DNA of 45,463 nt, from NCBI GenBank assembly GCA_036260375.1, contig DASZZZ010000006.1, positions 1-45,463 on the forward strand. Reading direction: 5' to 3'. A program made the position numbers and the translations under genes. Source of the stretch: DASZZZ01 sp036260375 (GTDB lineage: Bacteria; Actinomycetota; CADDZG01; WHSQ01). Below the pieces are notes generated by a model. The model did not search any database, was not told the origin of the DNA, and saw only the letters and a program-made list of their open reading frames with translations. Of the stretch, positions 16,239-23,102 are shown piece after piece; positions within the stretch are counted from its first letter, which is position 1; every line of letters begins with the position of its first letter.

Positions 16239-17786
16239 TCAGACGAGGGCGCGCGCGCCGGAACGACGGGGGTCGTGCGCCGCCTCGACGACGCCGTCGT
16301 GTGACACCGAGGCGGCGTTGACGCCGCCGAAGAACATGTGGAGCTCGTCGTAGGGACGCGGGCGATAGCCGAGCCGGTCGCCCGGCAGACCGGGCTCGTA
16401 GCAGAGCGTCTCGCCGTCGGGGCGCGGGTCGAGGTGCGCGCGTGGGGCGGCGACCGCGTCGTCGAGCGTCTCGCCGTCGACCGCGAGCCGCACGAGCGTC
16501 TGGGCGATCGCGCTGACGATGCGCGTGGCGCCGGGCGAGCCGATGCTCACGACCCGGTCCGGGCCCGCGGCGATCGTCGGCGCCATGTTCGAGTGACAGC
16601 GCGACCCCGGGGGCAGGCGATGGGTGCCGAGCGGGTTGAGCTCCTCCTCGCCGAGCGCGTTGTTCAGCAGCATCCCGTGCACGACCATCCCGGCGCCGTA
16701 GCCGTTCGACTCCGTCAGCGAGCACAGGTAGCCGTCGGCGTCGGCGGTCGACGCGTGCGTGGTCTCGGGCGAGCGGGCCGCGCTGCGGCGCAGCGTCTCG
16801 GACGACTCACCGACCGACGCGGAGCCCGGCCCCCGCCCGCGCAGCTCCAGCAGGACCTCGTCGAGGGCGCCGGCGATCTCGCCCGGGTCCTCGTATTTCT
16901 CGCTGCGGTACGTGGTCGACGCGCGCTGTGCCTCGACGATGGCGCTGAGGCGCGCGACCGGGTCGGAGAGGTCGGCGCCGTCGAGCAGGGCCAGCATGTG
17001 CACGAGCACCGCGCCGCCGACCGCCGGCGGCGGGTTGGACGTGACGCGCCACCCGAACGCGCTCGTCTCGACTGGCGCCCGCACCTCGGCGCGGTACGGC
17101 GCCAGGTCGGACGCGGTCAGGAACCCGCCGTCGGCCGCGATCGCGTCGGCGACCTCCTTGCCGAGCTCGCCGTCGTAGAGCGCTTGGGGGCCGCGGCCCG
17201 CCACGATCTCGAGGGCGTCGGCGAGCTCCGTCTGGACGAGCGGGTCGCCCTCGCGCAGCGGAGTGCCGTGCGGCGCGAACACCGCGCGCGACTCCGGATA
17301 CAGCGACCACAGCCGCTCGTACGTCACCGACAGGTAGTACGCCGACGTGCGCGGCATCGGGATGCCGTCGCGCGCGGCCGCGACGGCGTCCGCGAACAGC
17401 GCGGCCCATTCGATGTGCCCGTGGCGGCGCCACGCCTCGTGGACCGCCGCCAGCGCTCCGGGGACCGCGACCGAGCCGGACCCGATGCCGGTGTAGAGGC
17501 CGTCGGAGTAGTCGGGCACGTAGATGCGGCGCAGGCCCTGCCCCGGCTCGGACGGGACCGTCAGCGGCATCACGGTGTTGCCGTCGATGGCCTCGACGCG
17601 GCCGTCGGGGTCGCGCACGATGACGAAGCCGGACCCGCAGATCGACGCGAAGAACGGCTCGGCGACCCACGCCATCACCGCCGCCGCGAGACACGCGTCG
17701 ACCGCGTTGCCGCCGGCGCGCGCGACGTTGGCGGCGGCGCGCGCGTTCATCTCGTTGCCGGCCGCGATCGCCAGGGAGGGAGGCAC
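16239..17786 (-). CDS. Gamma-glutamyltransferase-family protein
   Basis: The 515-aa Ntn-hydrolase is of the gamma-glutamyltranspeptidase type. It opens with 'NEMNARAAANVARAGGNAVDACLAAA' (typical of the large subunit). The self-processing site is 'SPETTHASTADADGYLCSLT', with Thr342 as the predicted new N-terminus of the small subunit. Beyond it, 'LLNNALGEEELNP' and 'APTIAAGPDRVVSIGSPGATRI' match the oxyanion and substrate loops. No signal peptide is visible, so it may be cytosolic or act on a small-molecule amide. GTG is the only possible start, since TAA lies four codons upstream. TAACCT lies 6 nt before it. Confidence 0.83.
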   Translation of the reverse strand: MPPSLAIAAGNEMNARAAANVARAGGNAVDACLAAAVMAWVAEPFFASICGSGFVIVRDPDGRVEAIDGNTVMPLTVPSEPGQGLRRIYVPDYSDGLYTGIGSGSVAVPGALAAVHEAWRRHGHIEWAALFADAVAAARDGIPMPRTSAYYLSVTYERLWSLYPESRAVFAPHGTPLREGDPLVQTELADALEIVAGRGPQALYDGELGKEVADAIAADGGFLTASDLAPYRAEVRAPVETSAFGWRVTSNPPPAVGGAVLVHMLALLDGADLSDPVARLSAIVEAQRASTTYRSEKYEDPGEIAGALDEVLLELRGRGPGSASVGESSETLRRSAARSPETTHASTADADGYLCSLTESNGYGAGMVVHGMLLNNALGEEELNPLGTHRLPPGSRCHSNMAPTIAAGPDRVVSIGSPGATRIVSAIAQTLVRLAVDGETLDDAVAAPRAHLDPRPDGETLCYEPGLPGDRLGYRPRPYDELHMFFGGVNAASVSHDGVVEAAHDPRRSGARALV

Positions 17787-17824
17787 GCCGTGAGGTTAGC
17801 GGCTCGCGGCGCTAGGGTCGCTCG

Positions 17825-18280
17825 ATGCCGGGTCGACTCGAGGTGACGCGCTGCCGCCGGGCGCACTGCGCCCCCGACGCCGTGCTGCGGCTCCTGCTCG
17901 GTCCGGAGACGTGGCCGCAGTGGCAGCCGGAGATCGAGACCGCCGCGGGCCCGTCGCCGCTCGCGCCGGGCGACACCGTGACGGGGCGCGCGTCGATGCT
18001 CGGGTTCGCGGTGCACGGCCACAGCACGATCCGCGCCGCGGGGCCGGACGGCGTGTCCGAGGAGGCGGTCGTCGGCGTCCGCATGGCGATCCGCTACGAG
18101 CTGCGCCGCGACGACGGGGGCACCGTCGTCGTCCACCGGCTTGCGGCCGACCTCCCGCGCGGCCCCCTCGGCCGCGTCCTGTCGCTGTTCCTGCGATGGA
18201 GCCTGCGCCGGATGCAGCGGCGCGCGCTCGACGAACTCGTGGCGCGCGCCGAGCGCGCCGAGCCGGAAGAGCGCGCCTAG
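17825..18280 (+). CDS. SRPBCC (START-like) family protein
   Basis: The 151-aa protein resembles polyketide cyclase/SRPBCC lipid-binding folds. An early 'A-P-D-A-V-L-R-L-L-L-G-P-E-T-W-P-Q-W-Q-P-E-I' segment near 17-38 is the usual helix followed by the W-P-x-W turn. Alternating beta strands follow, and a C-terminal Arg-rich amphipathic helix ('RWSLRRMQRRALDELV') ends the protein. It may bind a hydrophobic ligand, but no catalytic residues can be assigned. The ATG has TAGGGT 6 nt upstream and no Shine-Dalgarno. Its TAG shares a CTAG with the convergent CBS gene. Confidence 0.7.
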   Translation: MPGRLEVTRCRRAHCAPDAVLRLLLGPETWPQWQPEIETAAGPSPLAPGDTVTGRASMLGFAVHGHSTIRAAGPDGVSEEAVVGVRMAIRYELRRDDGGTVVVHRLAADLPRGPLGRVLSLFLRWSLRRMQRRALDELVARAERAEPEERA

Positions 18281-18672
18281 TCGGTCTCGGACCCGTCGAC
18301 GAGCGACGCGATCGAGTCCATCAGGTCGCGCAGCGACACGATGCCGATCGGGTCGTCCATCTCCATGACGAGCAGGTGGCGGAAGCCGCCCTCGTTCATG
18401 ACCCGAACCGCGCGCAGCACGTCCCACGCGGGGGCGCCGCTGACGACGTCGCGCGTCATGATCGACTCGACCGGCACCTCGTCGGGGTCGCCGCCTCCGG
18501 CGAGCGAGTGCAGGATGTCGCGCTCGGTGACGATGCCCGCGACGCGCTCGCGCTCGACGACGACGGCGGCGCCGACGCCGCGGTCCGACATCACGCGCGC
18601 GGCGCGCCGGATCGTGCTCGACGGCGACACGGTGACGAGGTGGCGGATGGCGATGTCGCGCAACAGCTTCAT
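18277..18672 (-). CDS. Tandem CBS-domain protein
   Basis: The 131-aa protein consists of two CBS motifs and little else. The first (about 1-62) ends 'VAGIVTERDILHSLAG'; the second (about 70-125) ends 'PIGIVSLRDLMDSIASL'. The G-I-V-T/S-x-R-D signature in each half is the adenosine-ligand-binding strand and helix. Such stand-alone pairs sense AMP, ATP or SAM. No effector domain is present and the partner is unknown. The ATG at 18672 begins the first CBS strand. The stop codon shares CTAG with the SRPBCC gene. Confidence 0.85.
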   Translation of the reverse strand: MKLLRDIAIRHLVTVSPSSTIRRAARVMSDRGVGAAVVVERERVAGIVTERDILHSLAGGGDPDEVPVESIMTRDVVSGAPAWDVLRAVRVMNEGGFRHLLVMEMDDPIGIVSLRDLMDSIASLVDGSETD

Positions 18673-18753
18673 GGGCCAGCATGATGCGTCAGATCGGCGA
18701 GCGGGGCAAGCGCCGCGCCCGGCCGGCGCGCCGGGATCGGCTAGCGTCGGGCC

Positions 18754-19503
18754 GTGATCATCGGAGCCCACGTCCCGTCCGAGGACCCGCTCGGCGCGGC
18801 GGAGTCGGTCGGGGCCGAGTGCCTGCAGATGTTCGTCGGGCCCCCGCAGTCGTGGCGCAAGCCGCCGCCGCACCCGCACGCCGACCGGCTCAAGGCGTCG
18901 TCGCTACCCGTCTACGTGCACGCGCCGTACCTCATCAACGTCGCGTCACCGAACAACCGCGTCCGCATCCCGTCGCGCAAGATCCTGCACCAGACGCTCG
19001 AGTGCGCCGAGGCGATCGGCGCCGCGGGCGTCATCGTCCACGCCGGCCACGCCGAAGACGGCATCGAGCGCGGCTTCATGCGCTGGCGCAAGGTGTTCGA
19101 GGAGCTCGACAGCCCCGTGCCGGTGATCATCGAGAACACCGCCGGTGGCGACAACGCGATGGCGCGGCGCGTAGAGATCCTCGCCGACCTGTGGAAGCAC
19201 CTCGACGACTTCGACGTCGGGTTCTGCTTCGACACGTGTCACGCGCACGCCGCGGGCGAGGACCTGTCCGACGTCGTCGAGCGCGTCTTGGAAGCGACGG
19301 GGCGCATCGACGTGCTGCACGCGAACGACTCGCGCGACCCGCCCGGCACGGGCGCCGACCGCCACGCGAACTTCGCGACCGGCACGATGGACGTCGACAC
19401 GATCGTCGACATGGTCGCGGCGTCGGGCGCCCCGGTGGTGATCCTCGAGACGCCGTGGCCCGACATCGCCGACGACATGGGCGTCCTGCGGGCGCGGCTG
19501 TAG
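18754..19503 (+). CDS. nfo: Endonuclease IV (AP endonuclease family 2)
   Basis: The 249-aa TIM-barrel enzyme cleaves DNA 5' to abasic sites in base-excision repair. The zinc ligand motifs are in order: 'IIGAHVP' (His5), 'VYVHAPYLINVASPN' (His near 55), 'VIVHAGHA' (His near 95), 'VIIENTAGG' (Glu near 129), 'GFCFDTCHAHAAGED' (Asp/His near 160), 'VLHANDSRDPPGTGADRHANF' (His and Asp near 190-208), and 'VILETPW' (Glu near 230). All expected ligands are kept. Length is slightly short for the family (about 270-285). The GTG start is preceded by TAGCGT 6 nt upstream and no Shine-Dalgarno. Confidence 0.9.
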   Translation: MIIGAHVPSEDPLGAAESVGAECLQMFVGPPQSWRKPPPHPHADRLKASSLPVYVHAPYLINVASPNNRVRIPSRKILHQTLECAEAIGAAGVIVHAGHAEDGIERGFMRWRKVFEELDSPVPVIIENTAGGDNAMARRVEILADLWKHLDDFDVGFCFDTCHAHAAGEDLSDVVERVLEATGRIDVLHANDSRDPPGTGADRHANFATGTMDVDTIVDMVAASGAPVVILETPWPDIADDMGVLRARL

Positions 19504-19513
19504 CGAGGGGGGC

Positions 19514-20365
19514 CTAGCCGTCGCCCCCGTCCGGCGCGGCGTCCGGCGACGGCGGCGGCGCGGCGTCGGGCGCCTGCGGCGGCGCGACGAGGTCGCTGCC
19601 CATCGCGTGATAGCCGCCGTCGACGTGGACGATCTCGCCCGTGACGCCACTCGACCAGTCCGACAGCAGGAACAGGACCGAACGGGCGACGGGCTCGGGG
19701 TCGGTCGGGTCCCATCCCAGCGGCGCGCGGCGCGCCCACCCGTCGGCGATGCCGTCGAAGCCGGGGATGCCCTTGGCCGCCATCGTCCGAAGCGGGCCCG
19801 CGGAGACGCAGTTCACGCGCACGCCACGGGGGCCGAGGTCGCGCGCCAGGTAGCGCGTGACGGCCTCCAGCCCGGCCTTGGCGACCCCCATCCAGTCGTA
19901 GATCGGCCACGCGACGGTCGCGTCGAAGTCGAGGCTGACGATCGAGCCGCCGCCGCTCATCATCGGCGCCAGCGGGACCGCGAGCGCCTTGAGCGAGTAG
20001 GCGCTCGTGCGGAACGCGGTCTCGACGCTCGCGTACGGCGCGTCGAGGAAGTTGCCGCCGAGCGCGTCGGCCGGCGCGAACGCGATCGCGTGCAACAGGC
20101 CGTCGACGCGGCCCCAGCGCGCGCCGAGCTCGTCGGCGACCGCACGGACCTGCGCGTCGTCGTTGACGTCCATCTCGAGCACGTCGGGGCGCGACGGCAG
20201 CCGCCGCGCGCTGCGCTGCGTCAGCGCCATTCCCTTGCCGAACCCCGTCAGGACGATCTCGGCCCCCTGTTCCTGCGCGAGCCGGGCGACGTCGAACGCG
20301 ATGCTGCGCGGCGTCAGCACGCCCGTGACGAGGATCCGCTTGCCGTCGAGCAGACCGGACGTCAC
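19514..20365 (-). CDS. fabI: Enoyl-ACP reductase (FabI/InhA type)
   Basis: The 283-aa NADH-dependent SDR-like enzyme performs the last reduction of type II fatty-acid elongation. It has 'KRILVTGVLTPRSIAFDVARLAQEQGA' (residues 9-35, the family's long glycine motif with Ser21-Ile22-Ala23), 'LHAIAFAPADAL' (near 91), and 'YDWMGVAKA' with Tyr156 and Lys163 in the Tyr-x6-Lys spacing. The loop 'SAGPLRTMAAKGIPGF' is typical of the triclosan/isoniazid-target class. The last ~30 residues are a Pro/Ala/Asp tail not usual in FabI. The GTG start lies 1 nt after the peroxiredoxin stop, so they are cotranscribed. Confidence 0.9.
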   Translation of the reverse strand: MTSGLLDGKRILVTGVLTPRSIAFDVARLAQEQGAEIVLTGFGKGMALTQRSARRLPSRPDVLEMDVNDDAQVRAVADELGARWGRVDGLLHAIAFAPADALGGNFLDAPYASVETAFRTSAYSLKALAVPLAPMMSGGGSIVSLDFDATVAWPIYDWMGVAKAGLEAVTRYLARDLGPRGVRVNCVSAGPLRTMAAKGIPGFDGIADGWARRAPLGWDPTDPEPVARSVLFLLSDWSSGVTGEIVHVDGGYHAMGSDLVAPPQAPDAAPPPSPDAAPDGGDG

Positions 20366-20366
20366 G

Positions 20367-20825
20367 CTACGCCCCGATCGCGTCGCGCAGCCGGTCGACG
20401 TGGCCCTTGGCGCGCACGTCGTAGAGCGCCTGCTCGATCACGCCGTCCTCGTCGATGACGAACGTCGAGCGGCGTATGCCGACCGTCGTCCGTCCGTAGC
20501 TCTTCTTCTCGCCCCACACGCCGTACGCCTCCGCGACGGCGTGGTCGGCGTCGACGAGCAAGGGGAAGTTGAGCGAGTACTTCGTCGCGAACGCGCGGTG
20601 GGAGTCGGGGCCTTGCGGGCTCACGCCGAGCACGGCGTAGCCGGCCGACTGGAGCACGTCGTGCGAGTCGCGGAAGTCGCACGCCTGCGCGGTGCAGCCG
20701 GGCGTGTCGTCGGCGGGGTAGAAGTACAGGATCACCTTGCGCCCGCGCAGGTCGGCGAGCCGCCACGTCTTGCCGTCGCCGTCCTGGAGCTCGAAGTCCG
20801 GCGCCTTGGCTCCCGCTTCCAACAA
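20367..20825 (-). CDS. bcp: Thioredoxin-dependent peroxiredoxin (BCP/PrxQ type)
   Basis: The 152-aa peroxidase reduces hydroperoxides with thioredoxin. 'GAKAPDFELQDGDG' opens the thioredoxin fold, and 'ILYFYPADDTPGCTAQACDFRD' contains the peroxidatic Cys (first Cys) and the resolving Cys five residues later, the atypical 2-Cys PrxQ pattern. 'STFVIDEDGVI' is also typical. Start choice: TTG at 20825 has GGAGG 8 nt upstream, directly after the stop of the preceding gene; an in-frame GTG (20834) overlaps that Shine-Dalgarno and is less likely. It sits in the clpS-DUF2017-bcp-fabI operon. Confidence 0.9.
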   Translation of the reverse strand: MLEAGAKAPDFELQDGDGKTWRLADLRGRKVILYFYPADDTPGCTAQACDFRDSHDVLQSAGYAVLGVSPQGPDSHRAFATKYSLNFPLLVDADHAVAEAYGVWGEKKSYGRTTVGIRRSTFVIDEDGVIEQALYDVRAKGHVDRLRDAIGA

Positions 20826-20838
20826 GCTCGTCACCTCC

Positions 20839-21327
20839 TCACTCGTCCGCGTCCGCGGATCCGATCGCATCCAATATCGATTCCTGTACCCACGCGAGCC
20901 AGTGCAGGACGTGGAACGCGTCGGCGTCGGGATCGTCCGGCGCGACGCCGGTCGCCATCGCGTCCTCGTCGACGCCGAGACGCGTCCCTATCGCGAGCCG
21001 GACGTCGTTCGCGAACGTGAGCCACGCCTCCGCGTCGGCGTCGTCCAGCACCGGCGCGCCGCCGGGCTCCTCGAGGCCGCGCTCGACGGTCGCGACCGCG
21101 TGGAGCTTCGCGGCGCGCAGGTCGGCGTCGACGAGGTCGCGGTACGCGGCGCGAGCGCGCGTGTCCTCGTAGGCGTCGGGAAAAAGGCGCGCGACGACCG
21201 GGTCGACGCGCGGCGCGTCCGCCTCGAGCAACGAGCGCATCTCGCGCGCGAGCTCTCGCAGCAGCAGGATCTCGCGCGCTTCGAGGCGAGCGCGAATGCC
21301 CGCCGGCCGGCGGTCGAAGCGCGCCAT
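20839..21327 (-). CDS. DUF2017-family protein
   Basis: The 162-aa soluble, mostly helical protein matches the actinobacterial DUF2017 pattern. A helical N-terminal half ('EAREILLLRELAREMRSLLE') is followed by 'DPVVARLFPDAYEDTRARAAYRDLVDADLRAAKL' (typical L-F-P-D-A-Y). The second half ends 'HVLHWLAWVQESILDAI' with a conserved Trp-Leu. Function is unknown in the family, but the location next to clpS is characteristic and suggests a link with ClpAP/N-degron proteolysis (inference). The ATG at 21327 overlaps the clpS TGA as ATGA. Confidence 0.82.
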   Translation of the reverse strand: MARFDRRPAGIRARLEAREILLLRELAREMRSLLEADAPRVDPVVARLFPDAYEDTRARAAYRDLVDADLRAAKLHAVATVERGLEEPGGAPVLDDADAEAWLTFANDVRLAIGTRLGVDEDAMATGVAPDDPDADAFHVLHWLAWVQESILDAIGSADADE

Positions 21328-21620
21328 CAGTCGCTCTTGGCGATCGTCGCCCACAGGCCGTGGGCATGGAGGCGGAAGCAGTCGAGCTCCGCCTTCTCGC
21401 GCGGCCCGCTCGAGACGACCGCCTTGCCCTCGTGGTGTACCTGCAGCATCAGCTTGGTCGCGTGCGGACGCGTGTAGTTGAACAGCTTCCGGAACACCCA
21501 CGTGACGTACGTCATGAGGTTGATCGGGTCGTTCCACACGATCACGAGCCACGGACGGTCCGGTTCGTCGCGTACGTCTGTTGCGTCGTCGTATACGCGT
21601 TCCGGCGAGATCGTCGTCAC
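21327..21620 (-). CDS. clpS: ATP-dependent Clp protease adaptor ClpS
   Basis: The 97-aa adaptor delivers N-degron substrates to the Clp unfoldase. The core reads 'WLVIVWNDPINLMTYVTWVFRKLF', in which N-D-P/D-x-x-x-M forms the N-end-residue pocket, followed by 'ATKLMLQVHHEGKAVVSSGPRE' (His of the HHEGKA binding motif) and 'AELDCFRLHAHGLWATI'. All pocket residues are kept. The GTG start has no clear Shine-Dalgarno. It is the first gene of the clpS-DUF2017-bcp-fabI operon and diverges from the fatty-acid operon. Confidence 0.92.
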   Translation of the reverse strand: MTTISPERVYDDATDVRDEPDRPWLVIVWNDPINLMTYVTWVFRKLFNYTRPHATKLMLQVHHEGKAVVSSGPREKAELDCFRLHAHGLWATIAKSD

Positions 21621-21682
21621 GGCGTCATGTTCGCACGCACCGCCGCGCCCCGCAGTCGACCGGCGGACGGGAGAGCGCCCGA

Positions 21683-21771
21683 CTTGACCGCGCGTTCGCG
21701 GAACTGAAGCCTTTTTCTTGACCGGGCGTTCGGAGAAAGAACGAAAAAATCGAATTTCCTGCCGGAATTCG
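21683..21771. promoter_or_regulatory. Repeat-rich control region upstream of the fatty-acid operon
   Basis: This AT-rich patch in a GC-rich surrounding lies between divergent clpS and the fatty-acid operon. A 16-bp element CTTGACCG(C/G)GCGTTCG occurs twice in direct orientation (21683-21698 and 21717-21732) with one mismatch and a 34-bp offset. The second copy is followed by CGTTC-N7-GAACG (21728-21744) and by the inverted repeat CGAATT-N9-AATTCG (21751-21771). TTGACC in each 16-mer could be a -35 element, but no convincing -10 box could be placed. These are candidate regulator sites, the regulator being unknown. Confidence 0.5.
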
Positions 21772-21862
21772 TAACGCGACGGCGCGCGCGTGGGTCATTC
21801 TAGGGAAAGACGCCCCCTGAGCCATTCGCGTCCGCCCCACAACCGGAGGTCTACGCACACGC

Positions 21863-22813
21863 ATGCAGTCCCTTACCGGCAGCGCGCGTCCGTACACGTT
21901 GGCCCGCGCCGCCGACAAAACCAGCTCGACGCGCCCGGACGACGGTGGGCGCGCCGTCGTCTTCCCGGGCCGGGACGTGACGCTCGATGCGCTCGACGCG
22001 GCCCTGCGCCGCGCCCCCGAGACCGCGCGCGCGGCGGCGCAGGTGCTCGGGTTCGACGTCGCGCGCAAGACGCGCGTCGCGGCGCGTTCCGCGACCGGCA
22101 GCCTTCCGGCGTACGTCGAGCAGCCGGCGCTCGTCGCGGCCTCGGTCGCGTCGTGGCACGCCGGCGGACGTCCGTGCGACTTCGTCGCCGGCCATGGGGC
22201 GGGCGAGCTCGCCGCGCTCGCGGCGGCGGGCGCGATCTCGTTCGAGGACGCCATCGAGCTCGCGGCGGTGCGCGGCGAAGCGCTGTCGGCGGCCGCCCGA
22301 GCGTCGTCCGGCGCCACGACCGCGGTGCTCGGGCTCGACCCCGACCACGTCGCAACCATCGCCCGCCGCGCCGGCGTCCACGTCGCGCACGACGACGCTC
22401 CGGGGCGCGCGGTCCTGGCCGGGCCCGAGGACGCGCTGGCGCGTGCGGCCGCTCTCGTGACGTCGGCGGGGGGCCGTGCCGTGCTGCTCGGAGGGTCGGG
22501 GCCGACGAACACGCCGGCGATGGCCGCCGCCGCGGTCGCCCTGGGCACGGCGCTCGAGCGCGTCGACGTGCGGATGCCGTCGATCCCGGTCGTGTCGACG
22601 ATCGCAGCGCGCCCGTTCGAGTCTCCGGGCGACATCCGGACGCTCGTCGCCGCCGGCGTCGTCCGGACGGTTCGCTTCCGGGACGCGGTGGCGTGGCTGT
22701 GGAGCCGCGGCGTCCGCGTCGTCGACGACGCCGGTCCGGGCTCGTGCGCCGCGTCGCTCGCCCACATCACGATGACGTCGCTTGAAGACGAGGAGGTCGA
22801 GGCCCGTGCATGA
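21863..22813 (+). CDS. FabD-like protein lacking the catalytic residues
   Basis: The 316-aa protein has the malonyl-CoA:ACP transacylase fold from residue 30 on, with 'AVVFPGRDV' at the position of FPGQGSQ. The nucleophile elbow reads 'DFVAGHGAGELAALAAAGAISFEDA', so Ser of GHSxGE is Gly112 (GGG codon at 22196-22198). 'SGPTNTPAM' stands at the catalytic His region, with Asn216 in place of His. The malonate-binding Arg is kept ('ELAAVRGEAL', Arg137). It is therefore unlikely to transfer malonyl groups. It may be a structural or regulatory FabD paralogue, with the active FabD elsewhere (inference). It is the first gene of the operon. GGAGG lies 13 nt before the ATG, an unusually long spacing. 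Confidence 0.75.
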   Translation: MQSLTGSARPYTLARAADKTSSTRPDDGGRAVVFPGRDVTLDALDAALRRAPETARAAAQVLGFDVARKTRVAARSATGSLPAYVEQPALVAASVASWHAGGRPCDFVAGHGAGELAALAAAGAISFEDAIELAAVRGEALSAAARASSGATTAVLGLDPDHVATIARRAGVHVAHDDAPGRAVLAGPEDALARAAALVTSAGGRAVLLGGSGPTNTPAMAAAAVALGTALERVDVRMPSIPVVSTIAARPFESPGDIRTLVAAGVVRTVRFRDAVAWLWSRGVRVVDDAGPGSCAASLAHITMTSLEDEEVEARA

Positions 22814-23102
22814 CAGCCTGGCGCTCGAGCACGACGACGTCGTGCTAACCGTCGAGCCCGCCCCGACGACGGAGAAGGTCGTCGTGTCGCCGTGCGCGGG
22901 GCGGTTCGTGCCGCGGCCCCCGGAGTCGTTCACCGCCGAGGGGGAGTGGGTCGAGGCGGGGACGGTGCTCGCGGAGGTGTCGTGCGCCGGCGAGTCCGTC
23001 CCGGTGACGTCGCCGTTCAGCGGCTGGGTCATGGGAATGCTCGTCCTCGACGGTCAGCCGGTGCATCCGGGCCAGGCCCTGTTCTGGATCTGGAGCGGAT
23101 GA
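22806..23102 (+). CDS. Biotinyl-domain-like protein without the biotin lysine
   Basis: The 98-aa protein resembles a biotin/lipoyl-attachment domain (BCCP-like). 'VVVSPCAGRFVPRP' matches the P-x-x-G-x-F strand, 'VEAGTVLAEV' the second strand, and 'TSPFSGWVMGMLVLDGQPVHPGQALFWI' the last strands. Where BCCP has E-A-M-K-M it reads 'VSCAGESVPV', aligning Gly62 with the modified Lys. No Lys is nearby, so biotinylation at the usual site is impossible. It probably has a scaffold or interaction role next to the FabD-like protein (inference). The GTG at 22806 overlaps the end of the FabD-like gene and has GAGGAGG upstream. It overlaps fabH as ATGA. Confidence 0.65.
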   Translation: MHDSLALEHDDVVLTVEPAPTTEKVVVSPCAGRFVPRPPESFTAEGEWVEAGTVLAEVSCAGESVPVTSPFSGWVMGMLVLDGQPVHPGQALFWIWSG

